Below, in pieces: positions 22,861-33,395 of a DNA stretch of 64,000 nucleotides (the stretch's first letter is position 1; the number at the start of each line of letters is the position of its first letter). A program made the translations under genes and the position numbers. Location of the stretch: the NCBI GenBank assembly GCA_032358165.1, contig JAALGY010000008.1:744001-808000 (forward strand), written 5' to 3'. The DNA is from Diplosphaera chodatii (lineage: Eukaryota; Chlorophyta; Trebouxiophyceae; Prasiolales; Stichococcaceae). The notes beneath the pieces are model-generated. The model made no database searches, was not told where the DNA came from, and worked only from the letters and a program-made list of their open reading frames with translations.

Positions 22861-24934
22861 ATGTGTCCAGAAGGGGTGCCCATCAATCGGTACAGGACCC
22901 TGCGGCGCCTGATTCGTGGCTCGGAGCGCACGGCGCGCGGGGCGGACGCCGCAGCTGGGCGGGCGGCGGCGGCTGCGCTGAGCCCGGCGCCGCCGCCTGA
23001 TGCCGCCAGCACCGCCGGTGAGCAGCGGCCAAAGTGGCTCCATGCAATCAAGCCATGTGATACAGCCCCTGCCGCGCCTCTGTCGTTGGACGAGGCTGCA
23101 ACAGGACAAAGCTCACTGCTTCGCTGCTCGCCGTGCTTCGAACCAACCCTGGAGTCACGAGGCTTTTACCACAACAGGTGCTGCTGATGCAGGCCGGGAC
23201 GCTGCCGGGGGGTCAACGTCGGAGATGACCTGGCAGGATGCAGCAGAGGCCGCCGCCCGTAGCCCAGCCTCGCCCAGCTTCGAGCGGCCAGCAGGGCGGC
23301 GCACAGAGCAGCCCTTGTCGTCTCGCTTGGGCAGTCAGCCCATGAGGCTGGGCTCTGCAGAGGCGTGTCCTCCGCGCTCGCCACGGGGTGGGTCACCGCC
23401 GCGGCGCCAACAGCTCCGCCGCCAGCCTGCAGCCGGCGACAGGAGAGACGGTGACGCCGTCCACAGCCAGACCCGACCTGCCGCCCCTGCAGCCGCCGAT
23501 CACGCCATCGCCAGCGCCGCTCCCGGGGGCAGCAGCCTGCGGCCGGCAGGCAGGCGCAGCCGCTGGGAGGCTGCAGCCCCTCGGCAAAGCCCCGTCCCAC
23601 AGCCGCCTCCAAAGCGGGCAGCACCTGATGTCCAGCCGCCCGCAATCAGAGATCATCAGGATCAGCTTAGCTCCACTGCACCGCCGCCTCCCCGGTCTCA
23701 TACCACCAGCCAGCCCCCACCACCAGCGCCCTCTGCTGCAGCGCCTGTGCCGCCGCCACCGCCGCCGCCTCAGCAGCCACGGCGGCAGCGGCGGCCGTGG
23801 CCGAGCATTGCCGAGCGGGCTGCCTCGCCAGCGGGTGCCAGCCCCTGCAGCGGCACCGGCTCCGCCGCCGCCCCCTCGCCTCTCGGCACCAGCGCAGGCG
23901 TCGAGGCGGAGGGTTCAGGCAGCGCCGCTGCGGCCCCAGCGCCACCGGCGGCTGCTCCCGCCCCTGCTGCACCCGCGCAGACTGACAGCACCAGGCAGGC
24001 GTCTGGTGGGGCGCCGGGCCGGCCCAAGTCTGTGCCGCCGTGGCTGCAGGGCAGGCTCGGTGGTGCAGCGGCGGGGCCAACGGCACCATTGGCGGCAGGG
24101 ACCCCAGCGGCTGCTGCAGCGCCTGCGTCCGGCCCAGCACCGCCGCCGCCGCCGCCTGAGCACCGGCTCGCGGTGCAGCCACCTGACGCCTCTGCTGCAA
24201 CCACCTTCGCGGCAGCAGTGCCACTGCCGCCGAACACCGAGCTGCCTCTGCCTGGTTGGAGCAAACTGTCAGCAGTGTCAGCAGCGTCAGCAGCGGCAGC
24301 AACAGCAGCTGCTGGTGGGCCATGTCGTCTCATGCATGATGCCACCGTGGCGATGGCAGCGCCAGCGGTCGGCAGCAGCGAGGTGCCTGCGGGTACCAAC
24401 AGCGCCAGCAGTGCCGCCTGCACTGGAGGAGTCCCAGGTGAAAGGAGTCGACTCATATACACTAAATGTACCGCCGTTGCACAGCTTCTTGCATACAGCT
24501 GGATATCCGCCATCTGTCTGGTGCAGCATGGCAGCGACTACAGCTCATAGTGCATGCAACCCCTCACACAGGCGACCAGCTGCGGCACGCGCGCATGCGG
24601 CGCAAGAACGAGATCGCCCCCGCTGTGAAGGAGATGCTCCAACCGCTGTACGCCGCCAGGAAGCTGGACAAGGTGCAGCTCGAAAACATTTCATCCACCC
24701 CACATCCAGTGTGGTCACATGTCTTGCTGTGCACCCGGCAACGTTTTCTTCTCACAAGATTCAGTGGTTCGAGTGCCTCGAGGATTGCCACTGCAGGCTG
24801 AATTCAAGGCGGCGGCGGCGGCAGCAACAGCGGAGCTTGCAGACACCGTCGAGGCGGCTGACATGACACTAGAAGATGTGCACGCCGCAGTGCAGCGGGC
24901 GCTCACACCGCTGGGGCTTGGCCTCCTGTTGTGA
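22861..24934 (+). CDS. Disordered Pro/Ala-rich protein with SRI-like C-terminus (possibly the 3' part of the preceding gene)
   Basis: Exons about 22861-23021, 23179-24436, 24572-24676 and 24799-24934 keep phase. The first begins MCPEGVPINRYRTLRRLIRG; the long second exon is low-complexity Pro/Ala/Ser with PPPPPP runs. The end is folded-looking: RMRRKNEIAPAVKEMLQPLY, ARKLDKAEFKAAAAAAT, then DMTLEDVHAAVQRAL. This resembles the C-terminal RNA-polymerase-II-CTD-associated helical module of PHRF1/SCAF and Set2 (SRI-like: 'VKxxLxPxYxxxxLxKxEFKxxxxxA'). The frame is the same as that of the preceding gene apart from a TGA at 22855-22857, so both may be one gene. A TGTAA signal lies 99 bases after the stop. 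Confidence 0.45.
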
Positions 24935-25032
24935 CGATGCAGGGAAACAAGGGATGTGGAGTGTTGTTATGCAGAACAGATGTACGGATGACGTAGTTGT
25001 TTGGCAATGCAACATACACATCGAATCTGCGC

Positions 25033-25045
25033 TGTAAAGTTGTAA
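25033..25045 (+). terminator. Two TGTAA poly(A) signals for the gene ending at 24934
   Basis: TGTAA at 25033-25037 and 25041-25045, about 100 bases after the stop, in an AT-rich 3' flank. Confidence 0.5.
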
Positions 25046-25106
25046 AAATACATGGAAAGAGACAGAAAGAAGATGAATCTTGCATGTTGACAAGCATTCA
25101 TAAGTC

Positions 25107-25111
25107 TTACA
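25107..25111 (-). terminator. Poly(A) signal TGTAA (minus strand) for the first LHC gene
   Basis: TTACA on the plus strand, 177 bases beyond the stop of the convergent LHC gene. The stretch 24935-25287 is the shared AT-rich 3' flank of two convergent genes and holds no other feature. Confidence 0.45.
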
Positions 25112-25287
25112 CATCTCGTCTATCAACACAGATGTTATATATGCTTGAATACTGCAGATGTAACATGTTAAGATGCAAGATTTGCAACACTTGCAAGTAG
25201 ATCTGCAAAGTTTGCAATATCTGACAGAAAACTGAATTCATTCTGGCAACTGTTTGCGCCACCTTCTATTTACGGCAACGCCATATC

Positions 25288-26671
25288 TCACAGAGGCAGA
25301 CTCACGCCGTTTGTCTGCAGAACACAGCGTGCAACAGTCAGGTGGCTTGTGTCTACATGAAAACTAAACCATGTCATTACAGACATTGTATGCATGTGAG
25401 AGAAAGGCGTCACGCACCGCAAAGTTGGCGTTCCACGGGTCTGCGACATGGGCGCGGAGGGCACCCAGCGGGGACAGGCCGTTGGCGGCGTGCTGCCCGA
25501 TGAAGCCGATGAAGGCGACCATGGCGAGGCGGCCGTTCTTCAGCTCCTTCGTCTTCAGCTCGTCAAGGTTGCCCTTTGAGAGGCCCATCGGGTCGAATGG
25601 CCCTCCTATGCAAGCAGGCAAAGGGGAGATATGACCCGGCTGCCGGCGTTTGCTTTCACGCAGAAATTATTATAAATAAAATACGCTGTCAAAACAAAAC
25701 ATACCCGGGTACTTGCGCTTCACCGCCTCCTCCTGTCCACCGCGGAGCGACTCGACGCCAGCCATCGCAACAAACTCTACAGCCAGCAGCGTCTCCAGCG
25801 AGAAGGGCAGCGGGGCGCCGAGGTACGAGGGGGAGCCGCCGTTCACGGCCTGCAGGGGTTGCACATGTAGTAGTGTGAGAGAAGGGGATTGTGAAAGGTC
25901 CATTTTACACGCATGCACGTGCAGTGCTGTTGATGCGGTGGAGCATCTGCCGCATGCACGTGCAGTGCCACTCATTCCACAAAAGCATCTGCCGCTCACC
26001 CACAGGGGCGCGGACCACCAGTCGCCGAGGCCCAGGACCTCGGGCACCAAGGCGCCCGCCACGCCCAGCATCGCCCACCGCCCGTTCATCAGCTCCGCCT
26101 CCGTGAAGCGCTCCAGCGAGGACTCGGTCTTGCCCAGGCCCAGCGGGTCCTGCGTAGCGATTGGGAGGCGCACATCGGCCGAGCGGCGGCGGCAAGCCAA
26201 CTGAAAGACCTCTGAACGGCAAACAGTTCACGTGGAGCAGCAAGCACTGTTGAAAGCTGTACTCACGAAGCCATAGTTGGCTGGCAGGTCCTCCAGGTAG
26301 GACGGGGTGTCAGAGCCTGAGCGGCAGAAACAGGTCGGAGGGTCAGGTGTGTTTCAGAATTGGAAGCGTAGGCGATCAGCTGTCCGTCTGGAATCGCACA
26401 GTGGACCAAGGTCGATGGGACTTTGCATGTGAAGACCGTCATAGGCTGCTCACCGGGCAGCCAGTTGCCCGCCTTGGCTGCAGCACGCACCACCACACCG
26501 CTGCGCGACGCCTGCATTTAACGCGCCGAGCAGACATCAGCTGCATGTTGACCCTTGATCATGTCTTTTCGTACCCGTCAGCCAGGCCATGCGTGCCTGT
26601 GGGCGAGCAGCGCGGGTCTTGGCGACCAGCGCAGTTCCGGTGAGCTGGGATGCGAGCAGTGCGGACGCCAT
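25288..26671 (-). CDS. Chlorophyll a/b-binding protein, LHCI type (LHCA1-like)
   Basis: Seven exons (26597-26671, 26454-26511, 26267-26316, 26000-26149, 25705-25849, 25418-25605, 25288-25314) give 230 aa with every phase matching. The first residues form a plastid transit peptide ([12 protein letters not shown]...). All three LHC membrane helices are present: helix B with the chlorophyll-ligand motif [16 protein letters not shown], helix C around [13 protein letters not shown], and helix A with [15 protein letters not shown], plus the WLPG and FDPLGLG loop motifs. WSAPLWAVNGG and [12 protein letters not shown] point to the LHCA1 group of photosystem I antennae. The protein ends TNGVSLPL in a 27-base last exon. 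The first intron must start with GC (CCACAG|GCACGC) to join in frame at the position used by the neighbouring LHC gene. Confidence 0.88.
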
Positions 26672-26908
26672 GGCTACTGACAGCGGCAGCTGCTTTGATG
26701 CGCTCGACTCGGCTGGGCAGACGATGATGCGAGAGCGGCTGCGCTAATAGCGCAGGCTTTGATCTGCAATCCGGGCCCAACTAAACCCTAGCTTATCGGG
26801 AACCCGAGATCCTGCGGGTGAAGTGCCTGAGCGCCCTGCCCGCCGCGTGACCCTGCGCCCTCCCACCCCCGGCCGCACACCTCGCACGGTCCAGCAGCTG
26901 CAGCAGCC
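26672..26908. promoter_or_regulatory. Bidirectional LHC promoter with telo-box and I-box
   Basis: Only 237 bases separate the divergent ATGs of two LHC genes, so their promoters must overlap. The region contains a telo-box-like AAACCCTA (26783-26790) and, directly beside it, CTTATC (26792-26797; GATAAG on the minus strand, the plant I-box core of light-regulated genes). Shared light control is inferred. Confidence 0.6.
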
Positions 26909-28942
26909 ATGGCGTCCGCTCTGCTGTGCAACAGATCGGCGCTCCTGGGGCAGGCGCTTGCCGCCAAGCCCACCGCTGGTCGCGCCCAGGTGCATTCCTC
27001 GTGGCCATGCATCCTGATGCATCATGGCATCAGCAGCTGCAGTGCTTCAGGCACTGGATGTTGCGATGCCAGCGATCGTGTCGCTACGGAGCTGGCAAGA
27101 CCTCGCCCGACCAAAGACAGCATACCCCAAGCACCTGCTGCAATGCTGCCCTTGCAGGCGTCCCGCGTCGTCACGCAGGCAGCCAGCGCCCGCCCCGTCT
27201 GGTTCCCCGGAAACAAGCGCCCGGAGCATCTGGTACGTGCCGTGGGCTCTGGATCAGCGGATGTGCGCAGCATCTGCCTGCTGTGATCGGACGCGCTGCG
27301 GGTCGAATTTATGGAGCCCGAGCTGATCGTGCTTGCGTGCTGCACCACAGGATGGCGACTTTGCTGATGCCCCCGGAAACTTTGGCTTCGACCCGCTGTC
27401 CCTGGGCAGCGACCCGGCAACGCTGAAGTGGTGCGTGCGCATGAACCTACGCAGTGGACGGTGCAAGCTGCAACGTGCAGTGCTGTTTGTAGTACATAAC
27501 GGCAGGCAAAGTACGACGGGCAGCTGCTTTGCTGACAATCAGGTACCAGCAGGCGGAGCTGGTCCACAGCCGGTGGGCCATGCTGGGTGTGGCCGGCATC
27601 CTGTTCCCAGAGGCAAGCGCGTGTACACATTGGCTCCTGTGTGCTACAGCCACCTCAGCCACCTCTTCAAGCACTGGTGCAGTGCACGCAATACTACAGG
27701 TTCAGGACGGACTGTAAGTACGTCCGCGCTTGTCTGGTGCAGATCGCCACCAAGGCGGGCACATGGAACGCGCCCATCTGGACCGAGGCTGGCCAGGTGT
27801 GGGCCAACGACCACCCAGAGATCCCCCAGGGTGAGTGGTTTTGTCTTGGAGGCTTCGACTATGTTCCCCTCGGTACCGTGCAGCATGTGTGACCAGACAA
27901 ACAAACCTGCACGTCTCAATCTTCTGACCTTAGCTCACCACTTGCAGCGGCGCTGTTCTTCGTGGAGCTGCTGCTCATGGGCTGGGTGGAGACTAAAAGG
28001 TGGCAGGATTTCCGCAACCCTGGGTCACAGGGTACGACATGTGCCTTCAAAGATGCAGTGTTGCACTCTGTTCATGTCAAAGTCGCATTCTTGGGTGGGT
28101 TGCTGAGCTTGTAACGTGATCCTGCAGGTGATGGCAGCTTCTTCGGCATCACTGATGGCTTCAAGGGCAAGGGCAACGGCTACCCCGGTGAGTTGGCGAT
28201 GTGTGACTGACTGTTCGACCATGCAATGTGGCCACCTGCATGCAACGCTGTCACAAGACGCTGGTGCGAACTTCAACGACATGGACACTGGCATGCTGCC
28301 TGTAGGTGGTATCTTTGACCCGCTGGGCCTGTCAAAGGGCACAGAGGAGCAGCTGCGCAAGTACCAGGAGAACGAGGTATGGCGCATGCATGTGTCTTTG
28401 GTTCTGCAGTGGCAAGATGATGTGCCCGTCATATCACACTCTGCTCGCGCAATCAGTCAATGACATGTCTTGTCTGCTGATCACAGATCAAGAACGGCCG
28501 CCTCGCTATGGTGCGGTCCCAAGTTGCAACTTTGCGGCAGCACAGTCATTGCTGTCTGCCTGTGGCGAGCAACTCCTCTGGTTCTCTCCCATGTCACTCA
28601 CCATGCAGTTGCTTCTTCGCATGTCACACTGCATCAGGCCTTGACTGGCCCAGCGGGCGTCTCGTGCATGAGTCACCATGCACTCCGCAGGTTGCGCTGC
28701 TGGGCTTCATCTTCCAGGCAGCCGCATACCCTGGCAAGGGCCCAGTGCAGAACCTCGTCGACCACGTGCAGGCGCCATACACCACCACATTTGCGACCAA
28801 CGGTGCGAGCTGTGCACCATTGCGGTGGTTGCACACCAGCTTTTGTAGTCGTCTTGACTCGCGGGCCTGCCGACAGTACTGATGCGCATGAAGTGTATGT
28901 CACACAGGTGTGTCGCTGCCATTCCTGAACCCGAACTGGTGA
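26909..28942 (+). CDS. Chlorophyll a/b-binding protein, LHCI type, 11 exons
   Basis: Eleven exons (26909-26989, 27158-27232, 27351-27430, 27543-27612, 27743-27830, 27948-28031, 28128-28187, 28306-28376, 28487-28510, 28691-28802, 28908-28942) give 259 aa. A transit peptide precedes the mature part (VWFPGNKRPEHL, FGFDPLSLGSDP). Helix B carries [17 protein letters not shown], helix C FFVELLLMGWVETKRW, and helix [16 protein letters not shown]. The GVSLPFLNPNW end resembles LHCI proteins. KRWQDFRNPGSQ and the GDGSFFGI linker suggest the LHCA2/4/9 side of the family; the exact subtype is not decided. One exon is only 24 bases. The intron after 27612 (CCAGAG|GCAAGC) has to be GC-AG to give the usual GILFPE-IATKAG join. 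Confidence 0.87.
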
Positions 28943-29805
28943 GCGTGGCGCGAAGCACGGCACATGCAATAGATGCATGGGGAACTGTGCACTCATTCGG
29001 CACATCGGGGTGGCGGAAGGAAGCAAGGATGGGTGGGGAATGAGGATGCTGAACTATGTACAGACTGCTGGAAATACTTGTTTCGTATGTTCCAGCTTGA
29101 TAGCTTTGGGAGACAGCAGCATGTGAGGCCGCATTCTTGAGGCACAGCGGGTTTGTTGTGAATGGAATGATCGCACTCAGCATCAAGTCTGCCCCTATTC
29201 CTCTGCCCCTATTCACAGCAAGCTGCTGTGCTCCTGTGCGCACCAGTCGCCGCATCGGCAATCCACCAAATAGTGCAGAAACCTTCCTGAACATCCATAT
29301 CAAAGAAGCCGCTGCTGGCATCCCAGTGACATGGTTTCCATCAAATCTTCGCAAACGCTGCCGTCTCAGGAGAGCGTCTGCCGCATGGTAGATGATACAA
29401 GCAGGTCTACTCGGTGAGAGTTTAAGCTGCCAGCAAGCTGACGTCGCCAGCGGTCAATGCAATGGCATTTAGCTTTATCGGCGGCGGCCCCCATCTGCAA
29501 GCTGTGATTATGGTCCACAATGTTAGGGGCGCACACTAAGCTGTGTTCGCAGCCGGATAATAGGCCTGTCAACCTTGCTCGCTGTCCTCATGTGACTGGT
29601 GTGGAACATGCTCCAATAGTAGTTGGTCGGCGCCTGTGTTCAGGGGCGGACAGAGGCAACCTGCAAGCCTGCAACCTTCAGACTGCTTCCTACTGCCCCA
29701 GATCCAACTCGATAAGGGACTTTGATCTTGCCCTGCCGCGGCGTCGCGCTTCGTGCACAGCCAACAATAGCGTGAAACGGCACCATACGCGCTTGTACCA
29801 CAGCT
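28943..29805. other. Upstream region of the third LHC gene, with I-box
   Basis: 863 bases between two same-strand LHC genes: 3' flank of the 11-exon gene, then the promoter of the intronless one. GATAAG (I-box core) lies at 29711-29716, 90 bases before the ATG. No coding exon is supported. Confidence 0.5.
29711..29716 (+). promoter_or_regulatory. I-box core GATAAG upstream of intronless LHC gene
   Basis: GATAAG, 90 bases upstream of the ATG at 29806. The same hexamer occurs on the minus strand in the neighbouring bidirectional LHC promoter. A light-regulatory role is inferred from plant LHC promoters. Confidence 0.4.
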
Positions 29806-30606
29806 ATGGCCGCCATGCAGCTGTCAGTCATGACCAGCGGCGCCCTGTCGGGCAAGGCCCTGGCCGTGCGGCCAAAGGCATCCCGGGCGCAGGTCAGCAC
29901 AGTGGTGCGGGCTGCATCTCAGGTTGGCGAGTGGCTGCCGGGCTCCAAGGCGCCAGCGCACCTGGAGAAGGCCGACCTGCCAGGAAACTTCGGCTTCGAC
30001 CCCTTGAACCTGGGCACCAACCCGAAGGCCCTGGCATGGTACCAACAGGCAGAGCTGCTGAACGGCCGCACAGCCATGACAGCAGTTGCAGGCATCCTGA
30101 TCCCCTCGCTGCTGACGAAGGCTGGCGTTCTGAATGTGCCCGCCTGGTATGCGGCCGGCAAGGTGTCCGCCGAGCAGAGCAACATCGACTGGCGCGCGCT
30201 GCTGTTCGTGCAGTTCGTGCTGTCCCACTGGGTTGAGATCAAGCGGTATGAGGATCTCAAGAAGCCCGGAAGCCAGGCTGAGCCCGGATCGTTCCTGGGC
30301 CTGGAGTCCGCCTTCAAGGGCAAGGAGCCCGGCTATCCAGGCGGCCCCTTTGACCCGCTGGGCCTGTCAGACGGCGCACAGTTCGAGGAGTACAAGCTGA
30401 AGGAGATCAAGAACGGTCGCCTGGCTATGCTGGCGTTCTTGGGCTTCGGCGCTCAGTACCTTGCAACAGGCAAGGACCCAGTCACAAACCTGACGGACCA
30501 CCTTGCCAACCCATGGACTGCGAACTTTACCACCAACAGCCTGAGCCTGCCATTCCAGAATGCAGTCCAGGCGCCCTTCGAGAACCACATCGGCGCCTTC
30601 CCGTGA
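29806..30606 (+). CDS. Chlorophyll a/b-binding protein, LHCI type, intronless
   Basis: A single uninterrupted exon of 266 codons. Transit peptide (MAAMQLSVMTSGALSGKALA), then VGEWLPG, LPGNFGFDPLNLG, helix B EAELLNGRTAM-type ligand motif (here QQAELLNGRTAMTAVAG), helix C LLFVQFVLSHWVEIKRYEDL, and helix A LKEIKNGRLAMLAFLGFGAQ. Chlorophyll ligands (E, N and R of ExxNxR in helices B and A) are kept. The usual Trp after the helix-B Arg is Thr, and the helix-C ligand position has Gln. It resembles LHCA4/5-type LHCI proteins; subtype is unsure. The two neighbouring LHC genes are split by 6 and 10 introns, so the lack of introns suggests a retrocopy or intron loss. TGTAA signals follow at 30785 and further on. 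Confidence 0.9.
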   Translation: MAAMQLSVMTSGALSGKALAVRPKASRAQVSTVVRAASQVGEWLPGSKAPAHLEKADLPGNFGFDPLNLGTNPKALAWYQQAELLNGRTAMTAVAGILIPSLLTKAGVLNVPAWYAAGKVSAEQSNIDWRALLFVQFVLSHWVEIKRYEDLKKPGSQAEPGSFLGLESAFKGKEPGYPGGPFDPLGLSDGAQFEEYKLKEIKNGRLAMLAFLGFGAQYLATGKDPVTNLTDHLANPWTANFTTNSLSLPFQNAVQAPFENHIGAFP

Positions 30607-30784
30607 AGCACCTTGCCTGTGTATTGCCTTTGATCCAGGAGTATCAACAGGGGTATTGAGTCCGCTGCATTGGTGCGGAGGCGGAGAAGAAATCACGCTT
30701 GCATTTGTTTCAGAGGACCGACAGCCTTGCAATGGATGGCGCATGTCAGATGCTGCAGTGTCCACGAGCAAACGTGCATCGACA

Positions 30785-30789
30785 TGTAA
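30785..30789 (+). terminator. Poly(A) signal TGTAA for intronless LHC gene
   Basis: TGTAA 179 bases after the stop; more occur at 30998-31002 and 31017-31021. The rest of 30607-31192 is the joint 3' flank with the convergent DCPS gene and has no further feature. Confidence 0.4.
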
Positions 30790-31192
30790 ACACATTGCAC
30801 AACTCCTACATGATCAGCTTACTTCAATACCTTCGCTCTACACGGATTCAAGACCTGATCTACATACACACAACGAAGCACACACCGCATGCCACAGAAT
30901 GCAGAGCAATAGGGCAGCAGCGTCAAAGTTCTGAAAGCAAGCTTGCACCACAGGCTGAGAGACGATACAGATGTGCCAACATTGGCTAAGTGCTGTATGT
31001 AAGCCTAGCTTTCACCTGTAAGCACTTGCGTACAATCTCAGAGCACACTGCCGATTGCCATCCACTTGGTACTACTATCTGCTGCTGTGTATGCTGGCAT
31101 GAGGTGAGGCCCACAGCTGAATGGCTGGCCAATGGAACGCAGGATGCCATGCGCTGAGCCTGCTCAGCCGCAGACTGTCGGGCCCACCTGTA

Positions 31193-33395
31193 TCAGCACT
31201 TCCCTACTGTGTCATCTGTCGATTTCTGCTTCTTCGGAGCTGGGCGGGCTGCCTCGTCATCTGGTGCGAGCGGGGCTTCCAGAGCCTTGCACTTCATCAG
31301 GCGCTCCATGAGGACATCGTTGGCACCCTGTGTACGGGGCATGGCGGTGAAACCACATGGGCATCGGAAGTGTAGAACACGAGCATCGTAGGTTTTGGGC
31401 TAACACCGCTGCTTGATGCCATGTCTACGCCGTATTGGTACATCTGGCAGGCATTGTAAAGTGTGTTTACACACTTTGCATCACTCACCAGGCTGTATGT
31501 CATTGTGCGGCGCCTGTAGTAATCGCTGTTCATGCTTATGTTCTCTGCAGGCACAGATATCTGAGGTATAGGCCAGGGTAACCATGCATGCTGAGCGTGG
31601 ATTATGAGGAGCTGCAGGCACGCTCACCTATGATGTCGTCCAGCAGGTGAGCTGCAACCATTGCACATGGCTGTCAGCACTAAACACAGCATGTTGTGTT
31701 TGTGCGATGTCCACACGCACGCTTCAGTATGTAATACCGCCAGCAAGGTGTCGACTTGACCATCACTTGGACCCCTTGCCTTTGCCGACAGTGGCGCCGG
31801 GGGCTGGCAGGCTGATGTGCACAATGTGCACATGGAAGTGGTAGTATGATCTGCACAGCAGGCGTGTGGATTTGGCAGCTCAAACATCATGCAAGTGCTG
31901 CTCGAAGTTCGTTTCAGTTGTCACTCCCATGCAGCATCATCGACACGGTCGCAGGTACTCACGGCTGGTAGTGGACATACAACCGCAGCTGGTTGGACTC
32001 CACGCCAAACTTGTCCCTGATGGCCTGTGGATTTGGTGACGACACCAACGTGGCCTCAGGCGCCATCACCCCACTGAAATCTGCATGTTTGCCTTCGCCA
32101 AGTTCGATCTACCCACCTGAGTGGCCGCTTGCCGGATATTTCGCAGCATGGGCAAGTGCTTCTCTGTCAGGTCCCTCAGCGACCGCACCTCCTGGCTGCG
32201 AGGTCAGGAAGAGGTTATCAGCATCCTAAAGAGGACACCCACAACCGCTGTGCAGTATAAACACGGTGAGCACCAGACTGACTGTAGCACCTGCTTCCAG
32301 CTACCTGTGGGAGATCGCAACGCAGTACAGGCTCTCCTTTTGCGCCTGTTTGCAACAGCAGTCAGCACGTCAGGCCCATGGCCATTGATGTCACCTGATG
32401 CAGCACGTTTTGCAGCAAGACGAGCCATCCGGGCACCTGATCCCACTTCAGATCGGGGTGCAGCATGAAGCCGGTGTCGGGGTCTGGGTCCTCAAACAGC
32501 AGGCGCTCCACCTCTGCCTTGCAACACACGGTTCCCCGGTTGGCCGTCTGTTGGCTGCAGCCACGACGCTGTTCAGGTGTGACAGGCTACCACATGGGCG
32601 ATACCAGCGGCCCACCTTGCGCGCGAGGATGTTGTGCACCCACTGGATGTGGGACTGCGGGATGGATCGGATATGCGGCAGCGTCACTTGGCTGTAGATT
32701 TCGGGTGTCTCGCGCACCTGCAACACAACAATGTCGCCTGGGCTCCACTTCACGTCCTTAGGATGCTGCAATTGCGTCACGACCAAATAAGATGTTCGCT
32801 TCGCCAGACAGTGCTCACCATGTAGTACTGCTGCTTCCTGGCCTTTCTGATATGCTTCTCTGTGGCGGGGTATGTCATGTCCACTGTGATCGTGTTCCAC
32901 TTTGCTGGCAGCGAGGCGGCATACTGCACGGCGTGGTCAGCACGGGTCAGGACAAGCGAAAATCAGGACGCGCATGCTGCCACCGGCACGAGGCTGTGTC
33001 TACCTTGGAGTAGATGTCGTTTTCAAAGTGTAGTTTCTGAATTGTCGTTGTTTCAAGCAATGCCGCCAGCTCATCGCGCTCAAAGTGGCAGCGCGCAAGC
33101 TTGACGATTGCCTGCCCCGCCTTGCCCTCAAAACTGCAGGACGGAAGAACGCTACATCATCAGGACGAACAGGTGACATAAGTGGAGCGGTCGCGACCCC
33201 CTTCATTGCCTGACTGCCCACCATGATCACTCAATTGCAGGGTACACCAGAGGCGCAGTATCCACCAGACCCTGCTCATCTGAGGTGAACCAAACTTTTG
33301 CATACTGACCTGCCCAGCACGATGATCTGCTTCAAAGCAGCATCATCATCCAGCACCTCCTCCAGCTTGAACTTCGACAGCATGTCAGGCGCCAT
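31193..33395 (-). CDS. DCPS: Scavenger mRNA-decapping enzyme (m7GpppX diphosphatase)
   Basis: Hydrolyses the cap left after 3'-5' mRNA decay to m7GMP. Twelve exons give 323 aa with all phases matching (first 33310-33395, last 31193-31327). Family motifs in order: [88 protein letters not shown] and the catalytic HIT triad [16 protein letters not shown] (HxHxH), then AHLLDDII and [12 protein letters not shown]. The C-terminal tail APKKQKS is a likely nuclear localisation signal. The N-terminal domain is shorter than in animals. The intron after 31780 (AAAG|GCAAGG) must be GC-AG: only that phase gives K-AHLLDDII. One exon (31628-31651) is 24 bases. Confidence 0.92.

Noticed and set aside
31451..31476. 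Short palindrome (AAAGTGTG ... CACACTTT)
   Set aside because: Eight-base arms inside an intron of DCPS; too short to stand out from chance.
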